A stretch of DNA of 64,000 nt, from the NCBI RefSeq assembly GCF_004310295.1, contig NZ_SISB01000001.1, positions 124,001 through 188,000 of the forward strand. The letters are read 5' to 3'. A model generated the notes under the pieces. That model was given only the letters and a program-made list of their open reading frames with translations. It was not told the origin of the DNA and ran no database searches. Source of the stretch: Pseudomonas sp. BGI-2. GTDB taxonomy: Bacteria; Pseudomonadota; Gammaproteobacteria; Pseudomonadales; Pseudomonadaceae. Position numbers and translations under genes: made by a program. Positions within the stretch are counted from its first letter, which is position 1. Each line of letters begins with the position of its first letter. Shown piece after piece: positions 15,846-24,987 of this stretch.

Positions 15846-17420
15846 TCACCAGGCCTGACCGCGACGTTTCAGTTCCAGCCGACGGACGAATTCTTCCAGC
15901 ACCAACGAGTACAGATCGTCCTGCAAGTACGCGTCTTCGATGCCGGCGTCCATGTTCGGGTTGTCGTTGACTTCGATCACCACCACCTTGTCGCCGGATT
16001 GTTTGAGGTCCACGCCGTACAGGCCATCGCCGATCAGGTTGGCGGTTTTCACGGCCAGGTCGACCACGGCTCGCGGGGCTTCGTGGACTGCCAGGGTGCG
16101 GCATTCGCCGTTGATGTCCTGGCCCTTGGCCTTGTGGTTGTAGATTTGCCAATGGCCCTTGGACATGAAGTACTGGCAGGCGAAGATCGGTTTGCGGTTA
16201 AGTACGCCGATGCGCCAGTCGTATTCGGTGTAGAAGAACTCCTGAGCCAGCAGCAGCACCGAGTGTTCGAACAGTTCGGCCGTCGCTTCGAGCAAGGCCT
16301 GCTGGCTTTCGACCTTGATCACGCCCCGGGAGAAACAGCCGTCGGGGATCTTCAACACCAAGGGAAAGCCCAGCCGTTCGCCGACCCGTTCGAAATCTTC
16401 CGGTCGATCCTTGTAGAGAATTTCGGTGGCGGGCATGCCGAGCTGATGACTCTTGAGCAGATCGGTCAGGTACACCTTGTTGGTGCAGCGCAGGATCGAC
16501 GCCGGATCATCCATCACCACCAGCCCTTCGCTCTCGGCTTTTTTCGCAAAGCGATAGGTGTGGTTGTCGACACTTGTGGTCTCGCGGATCAGCAGGCCGT
16601 CGTATTCGGCAATGCGCGCGTAGTCCTTGCGCTCGATCAGCTCGACATCAATGCCCAAGGTCTTGCCGACACGTACGAAGTTATCCAGTGCCTTCGGGTT
16701 GGAGGGCGGTAAGGCTTCCTGCGGGTCATGCAGGATGGCCAAGTCATAACGGGCCAGGCGCCGTGAGCGTGGCACACGCCAGATCTTGCGGCTGAAACTG
16801 TCCAAGGAGTTGGCGAATTGATCTTCCTGGTCTTCGCGCAACTTGTGCAAGGTGCCGGACTTGATACCTTCGATGTGCCAACCATTGGTTCTGCGAAACT
16901 CAACTAACAATATCGGACACGGAAAAACTTCAAATAACTGACGCGCCAGATCCTGCAAGGGTTCTATATTGGTTTTGCCGAAGTACAACGTCAGGGTAAA
17001 GCCTTCGGTGTCGCTGTAAAGATGATTGCTGAGGGCTTTTTCCAGGGGTTTATCCAGGTCGTCCAGCGCCAGGCCGTACAGGGATTTTTTTGTCAGTTCG
17101 CTGATGGTTCGCACCGACGGAATGACCTTGTGCCCCCGGGCCTCGGCCAGCAATGAGCAGTAATAACCGTGCCCCAGGTACTTGTAGCTGCGGCACAGGT
17201 TGATCACTTGGACCCGTTTGCCCTGTTCGTTGTCCCGCGTCTGCTCAAGGTATTCCTGAGCGCTGACAATGTCCTCGCTGGGGAAATACGAGGCCCAGTC
17301 TTCCTTGCGTTCGACGATGATAATCAACTGACTTGAAGTTCTGCCTGCGTCATTTAAATAAGTTGCTGCCGGCAAAGTTTGCTCGGATACTTCGCGCCAA
17401 TGACCTTGTACCGCTGACAT
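15846..17420 (-). CDS. RimK-family ATP-grasp ligase with N-terminal RLAN-type domain
   Basis: A 524-aa protein from ATG 17420. The first ~200 residues form an extra domain of the kind placed before some RimK-like enzymes (RLAN). Residues about 220-520 are a RimK-type ATP-grasp fold with NKVYLTDLL, LGFPLVLKIPDG-FSRG and the metal-binding end VIEVNDNPNMDAGIED. Such enzymes join amino acids by amide bonds using ATP. It is transcribed divergently from the GNAT-C39 fusion (92 bases between starts) and with corA downstream. RimK-like ligases with acetyltransferase and papain-like peptidase partners are predicted peptide-tagging or small-peptide synthesis modules; the real substrate is unknown. A start at 17444 is possible but less likely. 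Confidence 0.86.
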   Translation of the reverse strand: MSAVQGHWREVSEQTLPAATYLNDAGRTSSQLIIIVERKEDWASYFPSEDIVSAQEYLEQTRDNEQGKRVQVINLCRSYKYLGHGYYCSLLAEARGHKVIPSVRTISELTKKSLYGLALDDLDKPLEKALSNHLYSDTEGFTLTLYFGKTNIEPLQDLARQLFEVFPCPILLVEFRRTNGWHIEGIKSGTLHKLREDQEDQFANSLDSFSRKIWRVPRSRRLARYDLAILHDPQEALPPSNPKALDNFVRVGKTLGIDVELIERKDYARIAEYDGLLIRETTSVDNHTYRFAKKAESEGLVVMDDPASILRCTNKVYLTDLLKSHQLGMPATEILYKDRPEDFERVGERLGFPLVLKIPDGCFSRGVIKVESQQALLEATAELFEHSVLLLAQEFFYTEYDWRIGVLNRKPIFACQYFMSKGHWQIYNHKAKGQDINGECRTLAVHEAPRAVVDLAVKTANLIGDGLYGVDLKQSGDKVVVIEVNDNPNMDAGIEDAYLQDDLYSLVLEEFVRRLELKRRGQAW

Positions 17421-17512
17421 AGTGATTGATCCGTTGGAGAACAAGACCTTTCCTATTAAGCACGAACTTTTTCGAAAGTCCCGTTTCGTTACGCAACTTT
17501 TACGGCGGTCAT

Positions 17513-18607
17513 ATGAATACTGTCTTTCGCTTGGCGGTAGTTGAAGACTTACCCGCGCTCCTGGAACTGGAACAGCAATGTTTCACCACGGACCGGCTCA
17601 ACAGTCGCAGCTTTCTGTGGATGATCACGCGGGCTCACGGCCAGCTGCTGGTGGCCCAGCGTGGCGAGCAATTGGTTGGTTACGCGGTGGTGCTGTTTCA
17701 CCGGGGCACTTCGCTGGCGCGGCTTTATTCGATTGCGATCGCGACCGGGGCGCGCGGCAGCGGACTGGGCAAGCAGTTGCTCGAACGCGTCGAGTCCTGC
17801 GCCCTTGAACATGATTGTGCCTACCTGCGGCTTGAAGTGCGTATCGACAACCCGGCGGCGATTGCCTTGTATGAGCGCAACGGCTACCGGCGTTTCGCGC
17901 TGATCCATGACTATTACCAGGACCATGCCGACGCGCTACGCCTGGAAAAACGCATCCTTGAGCACCGCGATTCGCGCAGCATTAAGGTGCCCTGGTATCG
18001 ACAAACCACCGATTTCACCTGCGGTCCGGCTTGCCTGCTGATGGCCATGGGGGCGCTGCAAGCGGACCGGGTATTGGAACGCCGCGAGGAATTGCAGATA
18101 TGGCGTGAGGCGACGACGGTGTTCATGACCGCAGGCCATGGTGGATGCAGCCCTCAAGGCCTGGCACTGGCGGCATGGCGCCGGGGTTTTCGAGTGCGTT
18201 TGCAACTGAGCATGGACGGGCCGTTGTTTCTCGATGGCGTGCGCGATGAGCATAAAAAAGACGTAATGCGCTTGGTGCACGAAGAGTTCACCGCGCAGCT
18301 ACTCGAAACTGATGTGGAGCAAGTCATCGGTGGCCCGCTGAACCTTCCACGGTTACTGGGCGATGGCGGACAGCCGCTGGTGCTGATCAGCAGCTATCGG
18401 CTGACCCGCTCCAAGGCGCCCCATTGGGTGATCGTCACCGATTGCGATGACGAGTTCGTCTACCTGCACGACCCGGACGTGGACCACAGCCAACATCGCC
18501 AACCGATGGACTGCCAGCATTTGCCGGTCAGCCATGGGGAGTTCGACAAAATGTGCAGCTTTGGCCGGGGCAAGCTTCGGGCGGCGGTTATCCTGTATGC
18601 CCGGTGA
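17513..18607 (+). CDS. GNAT acetyltransferase fused to C39-like peptidase
   Basis: A 364-aa two-domain protein. Residues 1-155 are a GNAT fold with the acetyl-CoA loop ARGSGLGKQLL (80-90) and the C-terminal ALYERNGYRRF (118-128). Residues about 160-360 resemble peptidase C39: FTCGPACL with Cys170, APHWVIVTD with His304 and LHDPD with Asp320 as a plausible triad. No signal peptide, so both domains are cytoplasmic. Divergent from the RimK-like ligase, the pair looks like a ligate/acetylate/cleave module acting on a small peptide. ATG 17513 chosen because it begins the GNAT fold; the upstream frame to 17426 is unconserved in appearance. Confidence 0.86.
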   Translation: MNTVFRLAVVEDLPALLELEQQCFTTDRLNSRSFLWMITRAHGQLLVAQRGEQLVGYAVVLFHRGTSLARLYSIAIATGARGSGLGKQLLERVESCALEHDCAYLRLEVRIDNPAAIALYERNGYRRFALIHDYYQDHADALRLEKRILEHRDSRSIKVPWYRQTTDFTCGPACLLMAMGALQADRVLERREELQIWREATTVFMTAGHGGCSPQGLALAAWRRGFRVRLQLSMDGPLFLDGVRDEHKKDVMRLVHEEFTAQLLETDVEQVIGGPLNLPRLLGDGGQPLVLISSYRLTRSKAPHWVIVTDCDDEFVYLHDPDVDHSQHRQPMDCQHLPVSHGEFDKMCSFGRGKLRAAVILYAR

Positions 18608-18621
18608 CGCCACCTATCTTG

Positions 18622-18711
18622 TGTGGGAGCGAGCCTGCTCGCGATGGCAGTTTCACATCCGACACTGTTGGTGACTGATACGCCGCTATTGCGAGCAGGC
18701 TCACTCCCACA
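18622..18711. repeat. Paired REP palindrome
   Basis: Inverted REP arms TGTGGGAGCGAGCCTGCTCGC and its near complement, about 40 bases apart, between convergent genes. Confidence 0.88.
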
Positions 18712-18737
18712 GGGGAAGTGGTGGTTTCAGGAACCAG

Positions 18738-19889
18738 TTACTTCAAGCCGATCTTGTACAGCCCGCCCTCGTCCTCATCGGTCAGCACATACAAGTACCC
18801 ATCCGGCCCCTGGCGCACATCGCGAATGCGCTTGTTGAGTTCGCCGAGCAAGCGTTCTTCGTGAACCACTTTGTCGCCATCAAACTGCAAGCGGATCAAC
18901 TCCTGGCTGACCAGCGCACCAATGAACACATTGTGTTGCCAGACCTTGAAGCGATCAGCGTCGTAGAACGCCATGCCGCTGAGGCCGGGGGATTTTTCCC
19001 AGAAATGGTGCGGCGCTACGGCGCCTTCAGCGGTCTTGCCCTTGGCTTCCGGGATCGGTTGGCCGGAATAGTTGATGCCGTGGGTCGCCAGCGGCCAGCC
19101 GTAATTCTTGCCGCGTTCGATGATGTTGATTTCGTCACCGCCCTGCGGGCCATGCTCGTTCCCCCAGAGAACACCAGTCCACGGATTGAGCGCCGCGCCT
19201 TGCGGATTGCGCTGGCCATAGGACCAGATTTCCGGGCGCACACCGGCCTGCCCGACAAAGGGGTTATCGTCCGGCACCTTGCCGTCGGGATAGATCCGCA
19301 CGACCTTGCCTTGCAACTTGTCGAGGTCCTGGGCCGTGGCTCGGTCATTGTTTTCGCCGAGGGTGATGAACAGATAGCCGTCGCGATCAAACACCAATCG
19401 TGAGCCGAAGTGGTTGCCGACCGAAAGCTTGGGCTCCTGACGGAAAATCACTTTGAAATCCTTGAGGGTTTTCAGGTCTTCGGACAGTTGCCCTCGCCCC
19501 ACCGCCGTGCCGGCCTTGTCGCCCGCGCCACCGCCCTCGGCGTATGCCAGATAAACCGTGCGGTCCTGCTTGAAGTCAGGCGACAGCATCACGTCGAGCA
19601 AGCCGCCCTGCCCCTTGGCCCAGACCTTTGGCACGCCATTGATCGGCGCCGACAGTTTGCCGTCGTAATCGACCACCCGCAGATTGCCGGGCCGTTCGGT
19701 GACCAGCATGCCCTTGCGGTCGGGCAGGAACGCCAAGGCCCAAGGATGTTCCAGGCCCTTGGCAACTTGCCAGACCTCAAGGGTGCCCTGTTCGCTGTTC
19801 ATGTCCTGGGGCGGTGCCGCGAAAACGGGTGCCGTGGCGGTGATCAGTACGCTGGCGCAGAAGGTGGCCAAGAGGGTTTTACGCAACAT
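18738..19889 (-). CDS. PQQ-dependent aldose sugar dehydrogenase, periplasmic
   Basis: A 383-aa precursor from ATG 19889 (ribosome site AGGAATC). The signal peptide ends near residue 25 (PVFA). The mature beta-propeller shows the soluble glucose dehydrogenase-type blocks LEHPWALAFLPDRKGMLVTE, LLDVMLSPDF, WSYGQRNPQGAALNPWTGVL with GNEHGPQGGDE, and the closing RIRDVRQGPDGYLYVLTDE. The family oxidises aldose sugars using PQQ and Ca2+ and feeds electrons to the respiratory chain. A secreted Pro/Asn-rich protein is encoded immediately upstream on the same strand. Confidence 0.9.
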   Translation of the reverse strand: MLRKTLLATFCASVLITATAPVFAAPPQDMNSEQGTLEVWQVAKGLEHPWALAFLPDRKGMLVTERPGNLRVVDYDGKLSAPINGVPKVWAKGQGGLLDVMLSPDFKQDRTVYLAYAEGGGAGDKAGTAVGRGQLSEDLKTLKDFKVIFRQEPKLSVGNHFGSRLVFDRDGYLFITLGENNDRATAQDLDKLQGKVVRIYPDGKVPDDNPFVGQAGVRPEIWSYGQRNPQGAALNPWTGVLWGNEHGPQGGDEINIIERGKNYGWPLATHGINYSGQPIPEAKGKTAEGAVAPHHFWEKSPGLSGMAFYDADRFKVWQHNVFIGALVSQELIRLQFDGDKVVHEERLLGELNKRIRDVRQGPDGYLYVLTDEDEGGLYKIGLK

Positions 19890-19939
19890 GCACGATTCCT
19901 TATGTCGTTCGAATGGCTGGCAAGAACCTGTCCTGCCGT

Positions 19940-20299
19940 TCAACGGTTGCTGGTGTCTGCGTCTCGATGAGGCGGATTGGGAATGAATTTGGGTGGAGTG
20001 GCGGGAGCGGTTCGGTCCTGCGGATAGCGATTGCCGATGCCGCCATTATCGAGGGTCGGTGGACGCGGTACCGGCACCGTGTTCGGCCCGCGAATGGCCG
20101 GGGCACTCGGTTGCGTGCCTTGCATGCTATTGGGATTGGCCCGGCGAATCGGGCTGTTGTAAGGGTTGTTATTGCTACTGCCCGTTGGACTTTGGGCTAG
20201 CAGTAAAGAAGACGACGGCACTGCGACGTCGGCCTGGGCCAGATTGCTTAACAGGCCGCTGAATGCCAGTACGGTGCAGGCGAGCACGAATCTGTTCAT
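19940..20299 (-). CDS. Secreted Pro/Asn-rich protein of unknown function
   Basis: A 119-aa protein with a signal peptide (about 1-23, cleavage after AQA). The mature part is low in hydrophobic residues and rich in Pro, Asn, Ser and Arg, so it is probably disordered. A good GGAGG site precedes the ATG. It lies about 50 bases upstream of the aldose dehydrogenase gene and may be co-transcribed. I recognise no family. Confidence 0.62.
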   Translation of the reverse strand: MNRFVLACTVLAFSGLLSNLAQADVAVPSSSLLLAQSPTGSSNNNPYNSPIRRANPNSMQGTQPSAPAIRGPNTVPVPRPPTLDNGGIGNRYPQDRTAPATPPKFIPNPPHRDADTSNR

Positions 20300-20492
20300 G
20301 GGAGGCCTCCGGGCGTCAGCGTGGATAGGGTCTTCGATAGCACGCTACGCCCGGGGTTCGGATTTGTTAACTAAAACCTCTTTCATAAGATGTAACACCA
20401 GTTGACCACCCCGCAGGACCGGGCCGCAGCCCGCTGAAACTTTTGCGCCGCGCCGCGGGTCACCTGAACACATCACTTGCGAGTAGACGACC

Positions 20493-21353
20493 ATGGCACG
20501 GGCAATCTGGAAAGGCGCAATCAGTTTCGGGCTGGTGCATATCCCTGTGGCGCTGGTCTCGGCGACCTCCTCGCAAGGCGTGGATTTCGACTGGCTCGAC
20601 AGCCGCAGCATGGACCCGGTGGGTTACAAGCGCGTCAACAAGGTCACCGGCAAGGAAGTCACCAAGGAACACATCGTCAAAGGTGTGCAGTACGAAAAAG
20701 GCCGTTATGTGGTGCTCAGCGAGGACGAAATAAAGTCGGCGCACCCATTATCAACGCAGACCATCGACATCTTTTCCTTTGTCGACGCCGAACAGATCCC
20801 CCTGCAAAACATCGACACGCCCTATTACCTGGCGCCGGACAAACGCGGCGGCAAGGTCTATGCGCTGTTGCGCGAAACCCTGAGCAAGACCAACAAGGTC
20901 GCACTCGCCCATGTTGTCCTGCATACCCGTCAGCATTTGGCTGCGTTGATGCCGCTCGAATCGGCGATGGTGCTGGTGATGCTGCGTTGGCCCGCCGAAG
21001 TGCGCAGTCTGGAGACGCTGGAGCTGGGCACTGAAGTGACCAAGCCTGAACTGGCCAAAGGCGAACTCGACATGGCCAAGCGTCTGGTGCAAGACATGAG
21101 CGCCGACTGGAAACCCGAGGATTACCGCGACAGTTTTGAAGACAAGATCATGGCGCTGGTCGAGAAGAAAGCGAATGAAGGCAAGATTGAGGATGTGGAA
21201 ACGGCGACGGGCGAAGAGGAACGTAAAACCGCTGATGTGATTGATTTGACTGAGTTGCTTAAACGTAGCCTTGGGGGCAAGGGTGCCGCTAAGGCCAAAC
21301 CGGCGGCTAAACCCGCTGCGCAGAAAAAAGCCACGAAGACTTCTCGTGGCTGA
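20493..21353 (+). CDS. ku: Ku, non-homologous end-joining protein
   Basis: A 286-aa bacterial Ku homodimer subunit that binds broken DNA ends and recruits LigD. It begins MARAIWKGAISFGLVHIPV, the standard Ku start, and continues with GYKRVNK-TGKEV, IDIFSFVD and YYLAPDK. The core ends near 250 and is followed by a Lys/Ala-rich tail typical of the DNA-binding extension of bacterial Ku. No ligD gene lies in the window. The gene stands alone on the plus strand with convergent lpxO downstream. Confidence 0.95.
   Translation: MARAIWKGAISFGLVHIPVALVSATSSQGVDFDWLDSRSMDPVGYKRVNKVTGKEVTKEHIVKGVQYEKGRYVVLSEDEIKSAHPLSTQTIDIFSFVDAEQIPLQNIDTPYYLAPDKRGGKVYALLRETLSKTNKVALAHVVLHTRQHLAALMPLESAMVLVMLRWPAEVRSLETLELGTEVTKPELAKGELDMAKRLVQDMSADWKPEDYRDSFEDKIMALVEKKANEGKIEDVETATGEEERKTADVIDLTELLKRSLGGKGAAKAKPAAKPAAQKKATKTSRG
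21324..21351 (-). terminator. Terminator for lpxO, inside the ku 3' end
   Basis: AGCCACGA and TCGTGGCT form an 8-bp stem with a 7-base loop. Read on the minus strand the stem is followed by six U residues. It overlaps the last codons of ku, so it would stop transcripts arriving from lpxO. Confidence 0.5.
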
Positions 21354-21376
21354 TTGATGGTTCTGCGGTGTCTGTC

Positions 21377-21456
21377 ATGGCCCCATCGCGAGCAGGCTCG
21401 CTCCTACAGTTGACCGAGTTCTAATGTGGAAGCGAGCCTGCTCGCGATGGGGCCAT
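21377..21456. repeat. Paired REP palindrome
   Basis: Inverted arms ATGGCCCCATCGCGAGCAGG and its complement enclose about 25 bases, between the convergent ku and lpxO genes. Confidence 0.9.
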
Positions 21457-21473
21457 ATGTAACAACACAACAT

Positions 21474-22385
21474 TCAGATCAGAACAAAAACCGCCAGCAA
21501 CCCACCAAAAATCGCCCACTTCTCAAGGTAATAAAGTTTGCGATTACGCTTCTTCAGCGCCTTGCCGCGCAGGCGAATCTTGTAGATTTTGGCGAACAAA
21601 CGGTTGATGCCACCGGTCTTGTCCCCCGCATTATTCGGCGCGCCCGCCGCCGACATCACGTTACGGCTGAACCAGCCGTTGAACGCCGCCGCCCAGCGGT
21701 ACTTCATCGGCCGCTCGACGTCGCAGAACAGAATGATGCGGTTCTGCTGGGTGGTGTTTTCGGCGTAGTGAATGAAGGTTTCGTCGAACATCACCGCTTC
21801 ACCGTCGCGCCAGTGGTAGTTCTCACCATCGACGTTGATATAGCAACCGGCCTCATTCGGCGTTTCCAGGCCCAGGTGATAACGGTAAGAGCCGGCATAC
21901 GGATCGCGGTGGCGGACCAGTTTGGAACCCGGCGGCAACTCGGCGAACATCGCGGCTTTGATCGAACCGATGCTTTGCACCAGTTCAGTGGTGCGCGGGC
22001 AGAGTTTCGTCGCCGAGGGATGGCTGTCGCCGTACCACTTCAGGTAGAAGCGCTTCCAGCCCGTCTTGAAGAACGAGTTGAAACCGACGTCGTCGTATTG
22101 GTTCGAGCGCTTGATCTCCCCGGCCCGAAGCAGGTTCTGGCCTTCCGCGCGAATTTCTTCCCAATGCTCCTGCAACGGACTCAGGTCTGGGAAATCGGCC
22201 GGGTCGAGGTAAGGCTTGTTGGGGATTTTCGAGAACATATAAAGGAAGCAATTGATTGGCGCCAGAAAGGACGAGTGATCGCTCAATTGGCGGCCCAGCT
22301 TGTGACGCACCCGACCGCGCAGGTGGACGTAGGCAATGGATATTACATATATAGCGGCAATAATCAGTTTCACAGAAATCGTCAC
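21474..22385 (-). CDS. lpxO: Lipid A 2-hydroxylase LpxO
   Basis: A 303-aa member of the aspartyl/asparaginyl beta-hydroxylase family that 2-hydroxylates a lipid A acyl chain using Fe(II) and 2-oxoglutarate. An N-terminal membrane helix (about 5-22) and a C-terminal hydrophobic segment (about 288-302) anchor it. The metal site is visible as HRD in LVRHRDPY (His159, Asp161) and His206 in ETFIHYAENT, with Arg216 for 2-oxoglutarate. The listed start is a GTG at 22385. A second GTG at 22373 would begin MKLIIAAIYV, which fits my memory of LpxO better; neither has a strong ribosome site. Confidence 0.9.
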   Translation of the reverse strand: MTISVKLIIAAIYVISIAYVHLRGRVRHKLGRQLSDHSSFLAPINCFLYMFSKIPNKPYLDPADFPDLSPLQEHWEEIRAEGQNLLRAGEIKRSNQYDDVGFNSFFKTGWKRFYLKWYGDSHPSATKLCPRTTELVQSIGSIKAAMFAELPPGSKLVRHRDPYAGSYRYHLGLETPNEAGCYINVDGENYHWRDGEAVMFDETFIHYAENTTQQNRIILFCDVERPMKYRWAAAFNGWFSRNVMSAAGAPNNAGDKTGGINRLFAKIYKIRLRGKALKKRNRKLYYLEKWAIFGGLLAVFVLI

Positions 22386-22868
22386 ATGTCAGAAGTGAAC
22401 AAACTGTTTCCCCCGCCAACCCAGCGGCCCAGGGGTCTAGTGCAGTGTCTGAATACGAAACAGCGGTCCCGGTGGCGCGTCCTTGAGCCTGTGCCGATAG
22501 TCGGCGTCAGGTGAAAAAGTGGGATTTTAGTCTCATTTTGTAACCAATAGTTAACCTTCAAATGTGAAAATCTGTCCGCTGGTGCCGCCAAAGCGCCCGC
22601 GTGGCCTCAACGCCCTATCGTTTAAAGAGCCAGACCAGTACAATCGCCGCCAAACATTACGCGCCCCCCTTGGTTGATGACGGGAATGAACCCGCCTCAG
22701 CGCACTTCGACTCGGGCCAAGCGCTCCATATGCTGCTGTCCACTTATTGCCAGATGGACCTTCCGCTTCTGACCGGGATGCATTTCCCGTGGTTCGGATA
22801 CCGGAAACGGGTACTGAATCGGTACTGCCGCAACCCTAGCTACTCTGAATGCTTCGCAGGAAAAACCT
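22386..22868. other. Divergent intergenic region lpxO / ybiT
   Basis: About 480 bases between divergent starts. A 95-codon frame at 22601-22885 lacks a ribosome site and family resemblance. The region must contain promoters for both genes; a TACAAT-like -10 (near 22636) precedes ybiT but no clear -35 was identified. Confidence 0.4.
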
Positions 22869-24458
22869 TTGATCTCTACAGCTAACATCACGATGCAGTT
22901 CGGCGCCAAGCCGCTATTCGAAAACGTTTCGGTAAAATTCGGCGCGGGCAACCGCTACGGTCTGATCGGCGCCAACGGCTGCGGCAAGTCGACCTTCATG
23001 AAAATCCTCGGCGGTGACCTCGAGCCGTCCGGCGGCCAGGTCATGCTCGAGCCGAACGTGCGTCTGGGTAAATTGCGCCAGGACCAGTTCGCCTACGAAG
23101 AATTTACCGTCATCGACACCGTGATCATGGGTCACGAAGAGCTGTGGAAGGTCAAAGCCGAGCGCGACCGTATCTACTCGCTGCCGGAAATGACTGAAGA
23201 AGACGGCATGGCTGTGGCCGAGCTGGAAACCGAATTCGCCGAAATGGACGGCTACACCGCCGAATCCCGCGCCGGTGAATTGCTGCTGGGCCTGGGTATC
23301 GGCATCGAGCAGCACTTCGGCCCGATGAGTGAAGTGTCCCCAGGCTGGAAACTGCGCGTATTGCTGGCGCAGGCATTGTTCTCCGATCCTGAAGTGCTGT
23401 TGCTCGACGAACCGACCAACCACCTGGACATCAACACCATCCGCTGGCTGGAAAACATTCTGACCCAGCGCTCCAGCCTGATGATCATCATCTCTCACGA
23501 CCGTCACTTCCTGAACAGCGTGTGCACTCACATGGCTGACCTGGATTACGGCGAGCTGCGTCTGTTCCCGGGCAACTACGACGAGTACATGACCGTGGCG
23601 ACCCAGTCCCGCGAGCAACTGCTGTCGGACAACGCCAAGAAGAAAGCGCAGATTTCGGAACTGCAATCGTTCGTCAGCCGCTTCTCGGCTAACGCCTCGA
23701 AAGCCAAGCAGGCCACGTCCCGCGCCAAGGCGATCGACAAGATCCAGTTGGCTGAGGTCAAGCCTTCGAGCCGTGTGAGCCCGTTCATCCGTTTCGAACA
23801 AACCAAGAAGCTGCACCGTCAAGCGGTCATCGTCGAGCGCATGGCCAAAGGCTTCGACGGCAAGCCACTGTTCAAGGACTTCAGCTTCCAGGTTGAAGCT
23901 GGCGAGCGCGTGGCGATCATCGGCCCGAACGGTATCGGTAAAACCACCCTGCTACGCACCCTGGTCAACGAACTGACCCCGGATGCCGGCACCGTGAAGT
24001 GGACCGACGCCGCGGAACTGGGCTATTACGCCCAGGACCACGCACACGACTTCGAAGACGACTGCAACCTGTTCGACTGGATGGGCCAATGGACCCAGGG
24101 CGGCGAGCAAATCGTTCGCGGTACCCTCGGCAGGATGCTGTTCTCCAACGACGAGATTCTGAAGTCGGTCAAGGTCATCTCCGGTGGTGAGCAAGGTCGC
24201 ATGCTGTTCGGCAAGCTGATCCTGCAAAAGCCGAACGTGCTGATCATGGACGAACCGACCAACCACTTGGACATGGAATCCATCGAGGCACTGAACCTGG
24301 CGCTGGAAAACTACCCGGGCACGCTGATCTTCGTCAGCCATGACCGTGAGTTCGTATCGTCCCTGGCCACCCGCATTATCGAGTTGAGCCCTAGCGGCGT
24401 GATCGACTTCAGCGGTACTTATGATGACTACCTGCGTAGCCAGGGCGTTGTGTTCTAA
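22869..24458 (+). CDS. ybiT: ABC-F ATPase, YbiT type
   Basis: A 529-aa soluble protein with two ABC ATPase domains and no membrane part, so a ribosome-associated ABC-F factor. Walker A motifs are GANGCGKST (about 34-42) and GPNGIGKTT (about 354-362); [11 protein letters not shown] and [11 protein letters not shown] are the Walker B/D-loops. The linker between the domains (about 240-330) is the charged P-site tRNA-interaction region. The start is a TTG at 22869, with AGGA eight bases upstream and the family start [12 protein letters not shown]. The natural terminator downstream has been split by a small mobile element (24496-24706). Confidence 0.93.
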   Translation: MISTANITMQFGAKPLFENVSVKFGAGNRYGLIGANGCGKSTFMKILGGDLEPSGGQVMLEPNVRLGKLRQDQFAYEEFTVIDTVIMGHEELWKVKAERDRIYSLPEMTEEDGMAVAELETEFAEMDGYTAESRAGELLLGLGIGIEQHFGPMSEVSPGWKLRVLLAQALFSDPEVLLLDEPTNHLDINTIRWLENILTQRSSLMIIISHDRHFLNSVCTHMADLDYGELRLFPGNYDEYMTVATQSREQLLSDNAKKKAQISELQSFVSRFSANASKAKQATSRAKAIDKIQLAEVKPSSRVSPFIRFEQTKKLHRQAVIVERMAKGFDGKPLFKDFSFQVEAGERVAIIGPNGIGKTTLLRTLVNELTPDAGTVKWTDAAELGYYAQDHAHDFEDDCNLFDWMGQWTQGGEQIVRGTLGRMLFSNDEILKSVKVISGGEQGRMLFGKLILQKPNVLIMDEPTNHLDMESIEALNLALENYPGTLIFVSHDREFVSSLATRIIELSPSGVIDFSGTYDDYLRSQGVVF

Positions 24459-24474
24459 GCGTTCGCTATAAATG

Positions 24475-24732
24475 AAAAGCCCTGTCCTTGTGACGTAATG
24501 CTGTTCACTTAAGACAATCATCAGTCGAGCGAGAACCTGTGGCGAGGGGATTCATCCCCGTTGGGCTGCGAAGCGGCCCCCTGCGCCCGTTCAGACAGAC
24601 CGAGTTGTGTGGATTTACGACTGCTTCGCAGCCGAACGGGGCGGTGCGACGTTTCGATGAATCCCCTCGCCACAAATGAGTGCCCGCGCTCAAGTGAACA
24701 GCATTATGTCCTTGTGACGGGGCTTTTGCATT
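24475..24732 (+). terminator. ybiT terminator, interrupted by an insertion
   Basis: The left arm AAAAGCCCTGTC (24475-24488 area) and right arm GACGGGGCTTTT (about 24716-24727) would form a 12-bp stem with loop CTTGT if the 211-bp element and one copy of the 13-base duplication were removed. In the present sequence the two arms are about 225 bases apart. Confidence 0.7.
24496..24706. mobile_element. 211-bp MITE-like element with target duplication
   Basis: The element has 15-bp perfect terminal inverted repeats (TAATGCTGTTCACTT at 24496-24510, AAGTGAACAGCATTA at 24692-24706). It is flanked by a 13-bp direct repeat TGTCCTTGTGACG (24483-24495 and 24707-24719). Inside lies a longer imperfect palindrome with TGTGGCGAGGGGATTCATC arms, a Pseudomonas REP-type sequence. 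It encodes no transposase, so it must have been mobilised in trans. The duplicated target is the loop region of the ybiT terminator. Confidence 0.82.
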
Positions 24733-24761
24733 TCAGGGCCGAGGGATGTTTTGGTGCTGAA

Positions 24762-24894
24762 GGCCTCTTCGCGGGCAAGTCGGATCGCCGCACCGCTCGC
24801 TCCTACGGGATCGATGTCGTCCACAATCATTGCGCACGACGCAAATCCTGTAGGAGCGAGCGGTGCGGCGATCCGACTTGCCCGCGAAGAGGCC
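24762..24894. repeat. Large paired REP palindrome
   Basis: Inverted arms beginning GGCCTCTTCGCGGGCAAGTC and extending through a GATCGCCGCACCGCTCGCTC block, with about 45 bases between. Together with the MITE next to it this fills the ybiT-MFS interval. Confidence 0.88.
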
Positions 24895-24987
24895 CTCAAA
24901 CTCGACGAGCATAGTTAGCCTGCTTCCTTTTATTTCCAACCCACGCCATGATGCAGCTCTCCCACCGCCGCCCGCGAACGAGCCCTC

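Noticed and set aside
15831..16712. 293-codon frame opposite the RimK-like gene
   Set aside because: A shadow of a GC-rich gene in the complementary frame; low-complexity His/Val/Gln composition and no family motif.
22601..22885. 94-codon frame upstream of ybiT
   Set aside because: No ribosome site, overlaps the ybiT start region and has no similarity I recognise.
24483..24894. Possible CRISPR array from repeated palindromic units
   Set aside because: The repeats are inverted REP arms and a MITE, not evenly spaced direct repeats, and no cas gene is present.
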